In this document: positions 32,969 through 41,329 of the stretch, piece after piece | How positions within the stretch are numbered: position 1 is the stretch's first letter | How the letters are laid out: each line of letters opens with the position of its first letter | NCBI RefSeq assembly: GCF_013488205.1 | Contig: NZ_CP040908.1 | Coordinates: 527,501 to 591,500 of the forward strand | Origin: Empedobacter falsenii | Lineage (GTDB): Bacteria; Bacteroidota; Bacteroidia; Flavobacteriales; Weeksellaceae | Length of the DNA stretch: 64,000 nt | Direction: 5' to 3' | Notes under the pieces: generated by a model | Databases searched by the model: none | What the model saw: the letters and a program-made list of their open reading frames with translations, nothing else | Told to the model about the DNA's origin: nothing | Program-made: the position numbers and the translations under genes

Positions 32969-34003
32969 TTAAACATGAAGAAATGAATACACAATAATTC
33001 CAATAACAATTATTGAGAAAATAAACGTATTAATTCCTAAAAGTATAGCACCTTTAATTGTTGTAATGATAAATCCTTGGTTATAGAGTTTTTTCAACGC
33101 AAGGAAAAAGTAAACAATAATATATAAAACAATCAATGTATTAATTAAAGCTATTATGGCTGATACAGCATTACTATCAATATAATTTGAAAGTTTATTC
33201 AAAAGAAAAATTACCAAAATTGATAAAAGAATTACCGTAAAATAATGCAGTGTAAAAATTCCGTGATCAAAATACCACCATTTCTTTTTGTTGTAAAAAA
33301 TCCATAAGAAGAAAGCAAACAAAGGCATGTATACAAACAAAACTTTCGGAATGACATGCAAAGATTTCTCAACAATAGCTTCTCCTAATTGTTCATCAGA
33401 AACCTTTCTTTTTCTCAACTCTTGGTATTTTTCAATAAAGGGAGATAATATTGGAACGTTATTTTTTACTTTAGATTGCAAGTTTTCAATAGATTCCTCG
33501 TTCAAATCTTCTAAAGAGTTTGCATTTTTATTTTTTTCAACTTCAGATTTTATTTTTGCACTTTGCTCGACAGTTGTCAATCCTTTGTTCTGTAAAGTGT
33601 CTATTGTAGCATTAAGTGCTTTTTGAATTTTTTCAGTATTTTCTATTGATATAGGTTCATTGGAACTATCATTATATTCAGTTTTATGAGAAGGAAATAT
33701 AGAAATAAGGAAAAACGTTACAAAACTGACAAAAATGTACATTTTAACAGGATTAACAGAACTATTTCGTTTACCACTCAAATATTCTTTGGTTAAAACT
33801 CCAGGTTTCAAAAATAGTTTTTTGATTGTTTGCCAAAAACTTCCATCGTAATGAACAAAATCTTCGATAAAGTGAGTAAATAAAAAGTGAAACGGTTGAC
33901 GTGTTTCTACATTTTCTTGTCCGCAATGTGTGCAATAATGTTCTTCTACGTAATGTCCACAATTTTGGCAATTATGATCTTCTCTTAGTTTTCCGTGACT
34001 CAT
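32969..34003 (-). CDS. DUF3667 membrane protein with N-terminal zinc ribbon
   Basis: The 344-residue protein has a four-cysteine zinc ribbon at the start (CQNCGHYVEEHYCTHCGQ), then HFLFTHFIEDFVHYDGSFW and LFLKPGVLTKEYLSGKR, the signature blocks of DUF3667. A membrane helix near 90-106, a charged helical region (about 120-205), and three or four further helices from about 215 to the end follow. Function of the family is unknown. The gene is monocistronic and lies between two clusters of REP-like modules. The N-terminal zinc ribbon is expected to be cytoplasmic. Confidence 0.88.
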   Translation of the reverse strand: MSHGKLREDHNCQNCGHYVEEHYCTHCGQENVETRQPFHFLFTHFIEDFVHYDGSFWQTIKKLFLKPGVLTKEYLSGKRNSSVNPVKMYIFVSFVTFFLISIFPSHKTEYNDSSNEPISIENTEKIQKALNATIDTLQNKGLTTVEQSAKIKSEVEKNKNANSLEDLNEESIENLQSKVKNNVPILSPFIEKYQELRKRKVSDEQLGEAIVEKSLHVIPKVLFVYMPLFAFFLWIFYNKKKWWYFDHGIFTLHYFTVILLSILVIFLLNKLSNYIDSNAVSAIIALINTLIVLYIIVYFFLALKKLYNQGFIITTIKGAILLGINTFIFSIIVIGIIVYSFLHV

Positions 34004-34113
34004 GTGTTAATTCTTAGTGATGATAAATCTATAAAAAGATTATTTATTTTGAAATAATCACGAAGAAATATTTGATTAAATATAGATTAAGAAAATTAGC
34101 TTTTTTGTCTTTC

Positions 34114-34148
34114 TAAGTCATCCTGAACTTGTTTTAGGATCACATCAT
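34114..34148 (+). repeat. REP-like module B, copy 2
   Basis: Second copy of the hairpin module (33 of 35 positions identical to 32911-32945), in the same orientation. Confidence 0.75.
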
Positions 34149-34165
34149 TTTATGATAAACTAAAG

Positions 34166-34199
34166 ATAGATTCTCTACTTCGCTTCGTTCTAAATGACA
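34166..34199 (-). repeat. diverged, inverted copy of REP-like module A
   Basis: Read on the minus strand this begins TGTCATTTAGAACGAAGCGA and ends GAATCTATC, a variant of module A. It sits head to head with the plus-strand copy at 34211; AATGACA (34193-34199) and TGTCATT (34210-34216) form the inner inverted repeat. Confidence 0.6.
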
Positions 34200-34210
34200 A
34201 TTGAGTAAAT

Positions 34211-34242
34211 GTCATTCCGATGAAAGGAGGAATCTAAATTTA
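34211..34242 (+). repeat. REP-like module A, copy 2
   Basis: 29 of 32 positions identical to 32854-32885. Its last three bases supply the stop codon of the leftward TIMP-like gene. Confidence 0.75.
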
Positions 34243-34860
34243 TTTTCTTTTTCTAAAATTGAAAAATATACTAATAGTCAATAAAAATCCTAAAAGACTT
34301 AAACCTATCCAATAATATTTATTTCTTTTTTCGGCTGATAATTTATACAATTCAAACTCTTTTTGGATTAAATTCTCTTTACTTGAATTTGGAGGAGGCG
34401 GAATATTAAGAGTGTTTTTTTTCAGATATTCTTTACTAAGTTTTTCTAATTCTTCTAATTCAGATTGTTCAACAAATTTTAAATCAGAAGTTCTTGTACA
34501 AATATTTGTATAGATGCTAAAATCTGTGATAAATCCATAAATTAAATAGGTTTCATTTAATTCGAAGTTACTTCCGCAACCTCCAAACATTGATGAGGCA
34601 GGTGTGTAAATAGTTGTATAATATTTTTGTTTTTTATTTGTAATATCTATATTTTTTTTGAAATTTTTCTCGATTTCAAATGTATAAGCAAAAACAGGAT
34701 TTGAAGAATAATCATAAAGAGTTGTATCAATTTTAATGACTTTTCCTATTATAATTTCATCAAATTCATCAAATGAATTTTTAACAGATGGAAATTCTCC
34801 ACAACTACAACCAAACGTAAAAGTTGAGATTAAAAATATGAAAGTAAAAAAGTATTTCAT
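34240..34860 (-). CDS. TIMP-like (NTR-fold) secreted protein with C-terminal anchor
   Basis: The 206-residue protein has a signal peptide ending just before CSCGEFPSV, so the mature chain would begin Cys-Ser-Cys as in tissue inhibitors of metalloproteinases. Next come DEIIIGKVIKID, a beta-rich middle with two more cysteines (GGCGSNF, NICTRTS) and a YLIYGF strand, matching the NTR barrel pattern. A PPPPN linker, a helix at about 181-198 and a basic FRKRK tail suggest membrane anchoring. No metalloprotease gene is nearby. The call is inference from motif order. Confidence 0.6.
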   Translation of the reverse strand: MKYFFTFIFLISTFTFGCSCGEFPSVKNSFDEFDEIIIGKVIKIDTTLYDYSSNPVFAYTFEIEKNFKKNIDITNKKQKYYTTIYTPASSMFGGCGSNFELNETYLIYGFITDFSIYTNICTRTSDLKFVEQSELEELEKLSKEYLKKNTLNIPPPPNSSKENLIQKEFELYKLSAEKRNKYYWIGLSLLGFLLTISIFFNFRKRK

Positions 34861-34901
34861 TCAAATCAGTGTTTCCTCTAATTTACAATATTTATCCAAA
34901 C

Positions 34902-34935
34902 AAAAAATCCACTTCAACAGAAGTGGATTTTTTTA
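34902..34935. terminator. bidirectional terminator
   Basis: A 14-bp perfect stem, AAAAAATCCACTTC (34902-34915) with GAAGTGGATTTTTT (34920-34933), loop AACA. It ends the leftward tatD-tcdA operon. Confidence 0.88.
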
Positions 34936-34956
34936 TTTCTTGTAAAAATAGTTAGC

Positions 34957-35664
34957 TTAAAACTCAGCGAAAAAAGCTTCTACTTTTTCTACGCCGTTTG
35001 CATCTAAAGCTTCAACCAATTCTTTTTTGATTTCAGTTAATTCTTTCTTTTTCGCTTTTTTCAAAACTGGTTTTGCAGTTTCCAAAAAGTTTTCGATTTG
35101 TTCTAAACCACGAGAACTTAAGAATTTTTCGTCTGTTTTTTTCAATTTAGCGTAAACTTGTACCAACATTCTACATTGTTCCAAAGCCAAAACGTATTCT
35201 TTTACAGTTTCTAACGTAATCATGTAATGCAACATCAATTGTACTGAAGGCATATTACGTTGATGACCAAATTTCGTGTATTTTTCTAATGCAATTCCAA
35301 AAGATTCTTTACTACGTTCGATATTTTTATTTAAAGCTGCAGAAATGACAACATTAAACCAATCGTCTGAATTATCAGAGTTTTGAGCGATATCGAAAAA
35401 TGCATTATCCGCATTCTCAAAATCTTGTAAACTATAATATGATAAAGCAATTAATTTCTTAGCATCGTACATTTGTTTTGGGTCTTTTGCATCCAATAAA
35501 CCTTCACAAATTTTGATACACATCTCGAAATTGCTGTTTCCAAATAAATCTCTCGCAGTGTTCAACAACGAATTAGTCGCATTCTGTTCCAACGCTTGCT
35601 CGTACATAAATTGACGCGCTCTCAAAACATCCTCGTATGTGATATAATCGTAATTGATTTTCAT
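34957..35664 (-). CDS. uncharacterised helical-repeat protein
   Basis: No named family recognised. The 235-residue protein is all-helical with TPR-like spacing (DLFGNSNFEMCIKICEGLLDA, LIALSYYSLQDFENADNAFFDIA) and ends in a basic KKAKKKELTEIKKE helix. No signal peptide or membrane segment, so probably a cytoplasmic scaffold. The frame runs nine codons upstream to 35691, but MKINYDYITYED at 35664 is the more natural start. It follows tcdA by 60 bp and is probably the last gene of that operon. Confidence 0.7.
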   Translation of the reverse strand: MKINYDYITYEDVLRARQFMYEQALEQNATNSLLNTARDLFGNSNFEMCIKICEGLLDAKDPKQMYDAKKLIALSYYSLQDFENADNAFFDIAQNSDNSDDWFNVVISAALNKNIERSKESFGIALEKYTKFGHQRNMPSVQLMLHYMITLETVKEYVLALEQCRMLVQVYAKLKKTDEKFLSSRGLEQIENFLETAKPVLKKAKKKELTEIKKELVEALDANGVEKVEAFFAEF

Positions 35665-35724
35665 TTTTTTCGTCTCTTTGTTAATTCGCAACTAAATTAA
35701 TTAAATCTTTAAGAAAGTACTTAA

Positions 35725-36447
35725 TTATTTATCTTTTTTTAATAAATGTCGAATCACCGTTTCTGCCGCATGCAACCCGAATAAACCAGGCATCCACGAA
35801 TTAGTTCCGTAAAACGATTTTTTATAATTTTTTCCATCCGTTAATTTAACCGAAGATTCATCAGGAACTTCTGTCGAAAAAACAGCTTTTACACCTTTAT
35901 TAATTCCTTCTTTTTTTAATCGTTTTCTAACATTTTTTGCCAAAGGACAAACATCTGTTTTACTAATATCACGCACTTGTACTTTGCTTGCCAAATATTT
36001 TCCTCCAGCGCCCATATTGCTGATTACTTTAATTTTTTTGCGTTTTGCAGCTAAAATCAAATTAATTTTTGGTGTAACAGAATCGATGCAATCTAACACA
36101 TAATCAAAATCTGGTGTGACGATTTCGTGTGTACGTTCTGGACTCAAAAATTCGTTGATACGCGTTAATTCTAATTCAGGATTAATGTCCATTAAACGAT
36201 CGCCAACGATGTCTACTTTGTTCATTCCAACAGTTGAGTGTAAAGCGGGTAATTGTCGATTAATATTTGTAATATCAACAGTATCACCATCAACAATTGT
36301 CATTTTTCCAACTCCTGCGCGTGCGATAAATTCTGCGGCAAAAGAGCCAACTCCACCTAAACCAACAACTAAAATGTTCGAATTTTTTAGGATTTCTAAA
36401 CCTTCTTCTTTGAATAATAATTCAGCTCTTTCTTGCCAAACTGCCAT
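35725..36447 (-). CDS. tcdA: tRNA threonylcarbamoyladenosine dehydratase
   Basis: TcdA (CsdL/YgdL), an E1-like ThiF-fold enzyme, cyclises t6A37 of tRNA to ct6A using ATP. The 240-residue protein has the nucleotide loop VVGLGGVGSFAAEFIARAG at residues 27-45, DGDTVDITNINRQLPAL (the arginine/asparagine motif), and DVCPLAKNVRKRLKKEG near residue 155. Ending SWMPGLFGLHAAETVI is typical. It is 15 bp after tatD on the same strand. Confidence 0.93.
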   Translation of the reverse strand: MAVWQERAELLFKEEGLEILKNSNILVVGLGGVGSFAAEFIARAGVGKMTIVDGDTVDITNINRQLPALHSTVGMNKVDIVGDRLMDINPELELTRINEFLSPERTHEIVTPDFDYVLDCIDSVTPKINLILAAKRKKIKVISNMGAGGKYLASKVQVRDISKTDVCPLAKNVRKRLKKEGINKGVKAVFSTEVPDESSVKLTDGKNYKKSFYGTNSWMPGLFGLHAAETVIRHLLKKDK

Positions 36448-36462
36448 TGAAATGTATTTTAA

Positions 36463-37119
36463 TTATGATTGAACTTCGTAACCGAAAACTGCTTTCCAAT
36501 TTTCTGCTTGTTGAAGTTGTAATTCTTCGATTGTAATTTTTCTCAAATCCGCTGCAAAAGTATAAATTTCTTCAATAGAAATTTCGCTTGCATCATTCTC
36601 CAAAAAGAATTGATTCGCAGAAAGATTTGCAAATATAATTTGTAAGTTTTTGTTTGATAGAAGATTTTTACCAAAAGATGCAAAACAATTTTGCGCAATA
36701 ATTTGATTGAGTAACTGTTCATTCTTATTGAAACCATGAAAAATAAACGGAATCGTCAATTTCATTTGTTTTCGAATCTGTAAAATTTCTTGATAAGCAC
36801 GAACCGAATGTATAATGACTGGAAGTTGATATTGCATCGCAATTTCTAACTGTTTTTTAAAAACGTTGATTTGTAATTCAAAATCTGTTTCGCACAATTT
36901 ATCTAATCCAATTTCACCGATTGCTAAACAGTTTTTATTCGAAATAGTTTGATTAATAATTTCGATTTCTTCCTTTATTGATGAGGTTTTGATGTAAGCT
37001 GGATGAATCCCAATTGAAAATAATTTAGCTTCATTATTCAACTCATTTGGAAACTGATTATACAGTTCCAAAACATCTGTTTGATCGGATAAATGATGTG
37101 TATGCGCGTTGAGAAACAT
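36463..37119 (-). CDS. TatD family metal-dependent hydrolase
   Basis: The 218-residue enzyme belongs to the TatD DNase group of the amidohydrolase superfamily. Metal ligands are visible in LNAHTHHL (HxH), AIGEIGLDK (Glu), PVIIHSVRAYQEIL (His), PFIFHGF (His), and FLENDASEIS (Asp). It is shorter than E. coli TatD (about 260) but normal for Bacteroidota. Its substrate may be 3' DNA ends or D-aminoacyl groups; not decided by sequence. First gene of tatD-tcdA-helical repeat. Confidence 0.9.
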   Translation of the reverse strand: MFLNAHTHHLSDQTDVLELYNQFPNELNNEAKLFSIGIHPAYIKTSSIKEEIEIINQTISNKNCLAIGEIGLDKLCETDFELQINVFKKQLEIAMQYQLPVIIHSVRAYQEILQIRKQMKLTIPFIFHGFNKNEQLLNQIIAQNCFASFGKNLLSNKNLQIIFANLSANQFFLENDASEISIEEIYTFAADLRKITIEELQLQQAENWKAVFGYEVQS

Positions 37120-37192
37120 AGTTCAAATTTAATCTTTTTCAATGATTTTTCGAAATGTTAAAATAGGAATAGAATTTGCTATAGGAATTTGA

Positions 37193-38596
37193 ATGAATTC
37201 AGATCATATTTTAAGTCCAAAAATGTTGAAGTTTTTGCCATGGCTTGGTGCGATGGCAATTTTTATGCAAGCTTTGGACGCTACAATTTTAAATACATCT
37301 TTACCTACAATTGCAAAAGAATTAGGAAAATCGCCTTTAGAAATTCAGTCGATTATTGTTGCGTATACGTTAACAATCGCTTTGTTAATTCCTTTGAGTG
37401 GTTGGCTTTCGGATAAATACGGAACGAAAAAAGTTTTTCAATCTGCTATACTGATTTTTACACTTGGATCCACACTTTGCGCATTTGCCACAACTTTACC
37501 TTTTTTAGTCATTTCACGCGTTATACAAGCGATTGGAGGATCGATGATGGTTCCTGTTGTACGTTTAGCAATTTTATATGCTTATCCAAAAAGTGAATTA
37601 TTAAAAGTAATTAATTTTATCACCATACCAGGGTTAATAGGACCACTTTTAGGACCAACAATTGGAGGTATTTTGGTTGAAACTTTATCATGGCATTGGA
37701 TTTTCATCGTGAATATTCCATTCGGAATTATTGCACTTTGGATGACAACTTTTGCGATCCCCGATTTTAAACATCCAGTTTTTAAATTTGATATCAGAGG
37801 TTTGATTCTTTTTAGTGGAGGAGTTACTGTCTTAACATTGATTATGGAATTGACATCTTCTCGTGTGATTGGCCTGCAAACTGTATTGGCATTGACTGTA
37901 GTTTCTGCCTTTTTGATTGGTTTGTATATTTATCATGCAAAACATAAACAACATCCTTTAATCGATTTGAATTTGTTTAACATTAGAACTTTGCGAATTG
38001 GTATTATAGGAAATCTTATTACACGATTAGGAATTGGAGGAATACCTTTTCTTATTCCGCTTTTATTGCAAGTTGGTTATGGATATTCGGCTACTGTAGC
38101 GGGATTAATTATGATTCCATCTGCAACAAGTAACATTATTGCAAAATCGTTTGTTGTGCCAATTGTGAATAAATTTGGTTATCGAAATACGTTGATTTCC
38201 AATACAATAACTTTAGGGTTAATCATTTGTATGTTTTTCTTTTTAGAATCGAAATCACCAATTTATTATATCATTCCGTTAATGGTTTTGAATGGATTTT
38301 TTAGTTCAATTCAATTTACGGCGATGAATACCTTGTCTTTAGCAGATTTGGACGAAAATACATCCAGCGAAGGGAATAGTTTATTATCGGTTACACAACA
38401 ATTATCACTAACATTTGGAATTTCTGTAGCTGCATTAATTTTAGGTGTTTTTAGACAAGCAGGATTTGTAAATGGAGTGGAAGTACAAGCTTTTCGTTAT
38501 TCATTTTTGACGATGGGCGTGATGACTATTTTATCAACTTACATCTTTTTCAAATTAAGAGAATCTGATGGCGCTTCAATGTCGGGGAAGAAATAA
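37193..38596 (+). CDS. MFS transporter, DHA2 (EmrB/MdtD-like) drug exporter
   Basis: The 467-residue inner-membrane protein belongs to the DHA2 drug:proton antiporter group with about 14 helices. The first helix carries the DATILNTSLPTIAKELG motif characteristic of the family; SGWLSDKYGTKKVF is the A-loop motif after helix 2, and RVIQAIGGSMMVPVVRLAI is motif B. LLGPTIGGILVETLSWHWIF is motif C with Pro/Gly antiporter signature. No membrane-fusion (EmrA) or outer-membrane gene is next to it, so it resembles the solitary MdtD. Divergent from tatD. Confidence 0.93.
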   Translation: MNSDHILSPKMLKFLPWLGAMAIFMQALDATILNTSLPTIAKELGKSPLEIQSIIVAYTLTIALLIPLSGWLSDKYGTKKVFQSAILIFTLGSTLCAFATTLPFLVISRVIQAIGGSMMVPVVRLAILYAYPKSELLKVINFITIPGLIGPLLGPTIGGILVETLSWHWIFIVNIPFGIIALWMTTFAIPDFKHPVFKFDIRGLILFSGGVTVLTLIMELTSSRVIGLQTVLALTVVSAFLIGLYIYHAKHKQHPLIDLNLFNIRTLRIGIIGNLITRLGIGGIPFLIPLLLQVGYGYSATVAGLIMIPSATSNIIAKSFVVPIVNKFGYRNTLISNTITLGLIICMFFFLESKSPIYYIIPLMVLNGFFSSIQFTAMNTLSLADLDENTSSEGNSLLSVTQQLSLTFGISVAALILGVFRQAGFVNGVEVQAFRYSFLTMGVMTILSTYIFFKLRESDGASMSGKK

Positions 38597-38608
38597 AATT
38601 TAGAACAT

Positions 38609-38640
38609 AAAAAAATCTCTACCAAGTAGAGATTTTTTTC
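38609..38640. terminator. bidirectional terminator between the MFS gene and ansA
   Basis: A 14-bp perfect stem, AAAAAAATCTCTAC (38609-38622) with GTAGAGATTTTTTT (38626-38639), loop CAA. Confidence 0.88.
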
Positions 38641-38658
38641 GTTTTATATTATTTTGAT

Positions 38659-39699
38659 TTAATCATTGTAAAAATGATGGCGAAGTTCACCTTTCAAGTT
38701 TGCTTCGTATTGCGTTTTGAATTCTTCTTTCGAAAGGTTTTGACCTAATAAATAAATGGCTTTGGTAATTGCAGCTTCCATTGTCAAATCATAACTCGAA
38801 ATTGCGCCCATATTTAGTAACGCATCACTTGTAGCATAACGTCCAAGTTCTACCATTCCGCCAGCACATTGCGTGTTGATGATAAGATGAACTCCTTTAT
38901 TCGTTACTTCTTCCAGCAATTCAATAAACCAACTATCGGTAAAAATATTTCCTGTTCCGAAAGCCTCAATAATAAAAGCTTTCATGTTCGGAGCGTTTAA
39001 AACACTTTCGATAAAAGAACGATTCATTCCAGGGAAAATCTTCAAGACACCAACATCAGCATTTAGATTTTTGTTGATCGAAAGTTTATCCGTAACAACA
39101 TTTTTTAACAATAAATCTTCTTTCACTTCCAGATGAACACCGGAAACTCCAATTACTGGATAATTCGGCGACTCGAAAGCATCAAAGTTTTCTGCATTAA
39201 TCTTAGTTGTTCTATTCGCACGAAACAATTTATATTCAAAATACACACAAACTTCCTTGATAATTGGTTTGTCATTTTTACGTAACGAAGCCAATTGAAT
39301 CGAAGTAATTAAGTTTTCTTTCGCATCTGTGCGCAAATCTCCAATTGGTAATTGCGAACCAGTGAAAATGACAGGTTTCTCGAGGTTATCAATCATAAAA
39401 CTCATTGCAGAAGCTGTATACGCCATTGTATCTGTTCCGTGCAAAACAACAAAACCATCATAGTTTTCGTAGTTTTGTTGAATGGTTTCGGCAATTTCTA
39501 TCCAATATTTAGGTTTCATATCAGACGAATCTATAGGCGTATCGAAACTATGATAATCGAAAGAACAATCTAACAGACCCAATTCCGGAATTTGTTTCAA
39601 CAAATTATCAAAATTGAAAGGTTTCAAGGATTGGTCACCATAATCTTTCGCCATTCCAATTGTTCCTCCTGTGTAAATTAATAAAATTTTTGTTTGCAT
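38659..39699 (-). CDS. ansA: type I (cytoplasmic) L-asparaginase
   Basis: The 346-residue enzyme hydrolyses asparagine to aspartate and ammonia. The first catalytic threonine is in YTGGTIGMA; the second is in VLHGTDTMAYTASA, with the Asp of that motif. FTGSQLPIGDLRTDAKENL is the conserved active-site loop. No signal peptide, so cytoplasmic, as in E. coli AnsA. It is a monocistronic unit; an inverted repeat overlaps its probable promoter. Confidence 0.95.
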   Translation of the reverse strand: MQTKILLIYTGGTIGMAKDYGDQSLKPFNFDNLLKQIPELGLLDCSFDYHSFDTPIDSSDMKPKYWIEIAETIQQNYENYDGFVVLHGTDTMAYTASAMSFMIDNLEKPVIFTGSQLPIGDLRTDAKENLITSIQLASLRKNDKPIIKEVCVYFEYKLFRANRTTKINAENFDAFESPNYPVIGVSGVHLEVKEDLLLKNVVTDKLSINKNLNADVGVLKIFPGMNRSFIESVLNAPNMKAFIIEAFGTGNIFTDSWFIELLEEVTNKGVHLIINTQCAGGMVELGRYATSDALLNMGAISSYDLTMEAAITKAIYLLGQNLSKEEFKTQYEANLKGELRHHFYND

Positions 39700-39717
39700 G
39701 CGGTTTGATTAATTTCT

Positions 39718-39731
39718 GGTTAAAATTAACC
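39718..39731. promoter_or_regulatory. inverted repeat in the probable ansA promoter
   Basis: GGTTAA and TTAACC separated by AA. On the minus strand TAATTTTA resembles a -7 box, with TTG 20 bp upstream of it. The repeat overlaps that -7 box and could be an operator. Confidence 0.35.
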
Positions 39732-39824
39732 ATTATAAAAAATCTGTACAACATCTTTTCTTAAACTCCGATATTTTGTAAATTGGATAAATAATTGTGA
39801 ACATAAATTTAAACTATCAACTTG

Positions 39825-40661
39825 ATGAAACTATTACTTTTAGCCATTACAACTTTGTTAACATCAGCTTATGTTAATGCACAATCTGATGAAGGATTGT
39901 TTGAAGTTGAGTACGAAATGAACGGACAAGAACTGAAATCTTTTGCTTTTTCTACGGATAATTGTGCGCAGAATTTGATTGTGAAATCGTGGGAAAATTG
40001 GGTAACGAACAAAGAAGGTTCTTCTGCTTTTTTGAAAAGACATGAAGCGAGTAATATCAAGTTCAAAAATTCGCAAGATGTGTATAAATCTGTGATTAGT
40101 TTGGTTGATGAAGAAAACGGAAAAACGACCGTGATTAATACATTAACTGATCAAAATGGAATGACGTTTAATAGTAATTCGGCAGAGTTTGATAAAATTT
40201 ATGCGCAATTGCAAGATTTAGCGACTAAAACGAAACAAGGTTGTGTACGAAATGAGTTGAGGTTAGCGAACGAAAATATGATTCGATTGACAAAAGATAA
40301 CGCTGATGCACAATTGAAAAAAGGAAACTCAATCAAATCATATCTAAAAGATAATAACACCTTATTGAAATTAGAAAGTAAAAAGCAAGCTTTGGGTGAT
40401 AAATTGGATTTGGTGGTGAATCAATTGGAAAGAGAATCAAATGATAAAGTAACTGATGGCTTGATGAAGAAAAAGATAAAAACAGAAAATTCTTTGCGAT
40501 CGATAGAAGATCAAGTAGTAACATTGAGCGGAAAAATACAAACTGCTGAAGAGAACGATAAAGGTTTAGACGCAAAAATTAATCAATTAACAAGTCAAAT
40601 TCAGCAACAACGCTCGATTACAGAAAATTTAAAAAAGAAATATTCATCAATTGCACGATAA
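39825..40661 (+). CDS. uncharacterised exported coiled-coil protein
   Basis: No family recognised. The 278-residue protein has a signal peptide (about 1-19, ending VNAQ). The N-terminal globular half has two cysteines (DNCAQN and QGCVRN). The C-terminal half is a long charged coiled coil (about 165-278, from SIKSYLKDNNTLLKLESKKQ). ATG at 39825 is preferred to the TTG at 39822. It may be a periplasmic or surface scaffold. The LysM gene starts 63 bp downstream and may be co-transcribed. Confidence 0.75.
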   Translation: MKLLLLAITTLLTSAYVNAQSDEGLFEVEYEMNGQELKSFAFSTDNCAQNLIVKSWENWVTNKEGSSAFLKRHEASNIKFKNSQDVYKSVISLVDEENGKTTVINTLTDQNGMTFNSNSAEFDKIYAQLQDLATKTKQGCVRNELRLANENMIRLTKDNADAQLKKGNSIKSYLKDNNTLLKLESKKQALGDKLDLVVNQLERESNDKVTDGLMKKKIKTENSLRSIEDQVVTLSGKIQTAEENDKGLDAKINQLTSQIQQQRSITENLKKKYSSIAR

Positions 40662-40724
40662 TTGTTAGAGAAATTATATATTTACTAAATATCAACAAAT
40701 AAATATTATTAAAATCAACTCGTT

Positions 40725-41180
40725 ATGGGATTATTTTCATTTATCAAAAATGCCGGAGAAAAAGTCTTCGGAGGTGCAGAAACACCAGAAGAAAAAGCAG
40801 CTAAAGTACAAGAACAAGTTGCAAAACAAGGATTTGATTTGTCAGGAGTAACTTTTTCTGCTGATGGAGATAAAATTGTGGTAGCTGGACAAGCGTTGGA
40901 CATCAACGAGAAACAAAAAATTTTAGCAACAGCAGGTAACATTGATGGAGTGGAAGGAGTAGAAGATCAATTAACATTGAAAACACCTTTAAAAATCGAA
41001 ATTCCAGACTTATCTAAGACAATGTATACTGTGAAAAGTGGAGATTCTTTATCTAAAATTGCAAAAGAAGTTTATGGAGATCCAATGCAGTATCCAAAAA
41101 TTTTCGAAGCAAACAAACCAATGTTAAAACACGAAGATAAGATTTATCCAGGTCAGGTTTTATATATTCCTCAGGATTAA
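40725..41180 (+). CDS. BON and LysM domain protein (YgaU/Kbp-like)
   Basis: The 151-residue protein has an N-terminal helical segment (LFSFIKNAGEKVFGG), a BON domain at about 38-90 (LDINEKQKILATAGNIDGVEGVEDQL), and a C-terminal LysM at about 100-150 (YTVKSGDSLSKIAKEVYGD, ending YPGQVLYIPQD). The closest known relative is the E. coli YgaU/Kbp potassium-binding protein. There is no signal peptide, so a cytoplasmic role is expected despite LysM. A terminator follows. Confidence 0.9.
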   Translation: MGLFSFIKNAGEKVFGGAETPEEKAAKVQEQVAKQGFDLSGVTFSADGDKIVVAGQALDINEKQKILATAGNIDGVEGVEDQLTLKTPLKIEIPDLSKTMYTVKSGDSLSKIAKEVYGDPMQYPKIFEANKPMLKHEDKIYPGQVLYIPQD

Positions 41181-41205
41181 TACAATAGAAATAAAATATT
41201 AAGGT

Positions 41206-41241
41206 TAAAACTCCTACAACCAAATGATTGTAGGAGTTTTA
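41206..41241 (+). terminator. terminator after the LysM gene
   Basis: A 14-bp stem, TAAAACTCCTACAA (41206-41219) with TTGTAGGAGTTTTA (41228-41241), then ATTTTT. Confidence 0.83.
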
Positions 41242-41329
41242 TATTTTTACAGCATGGTTTTTGCAGAATATATACTCGCAATAAAAAATAATAACATATA
41301 TTCGTATAACTGAAATAAAAAAAATAATT

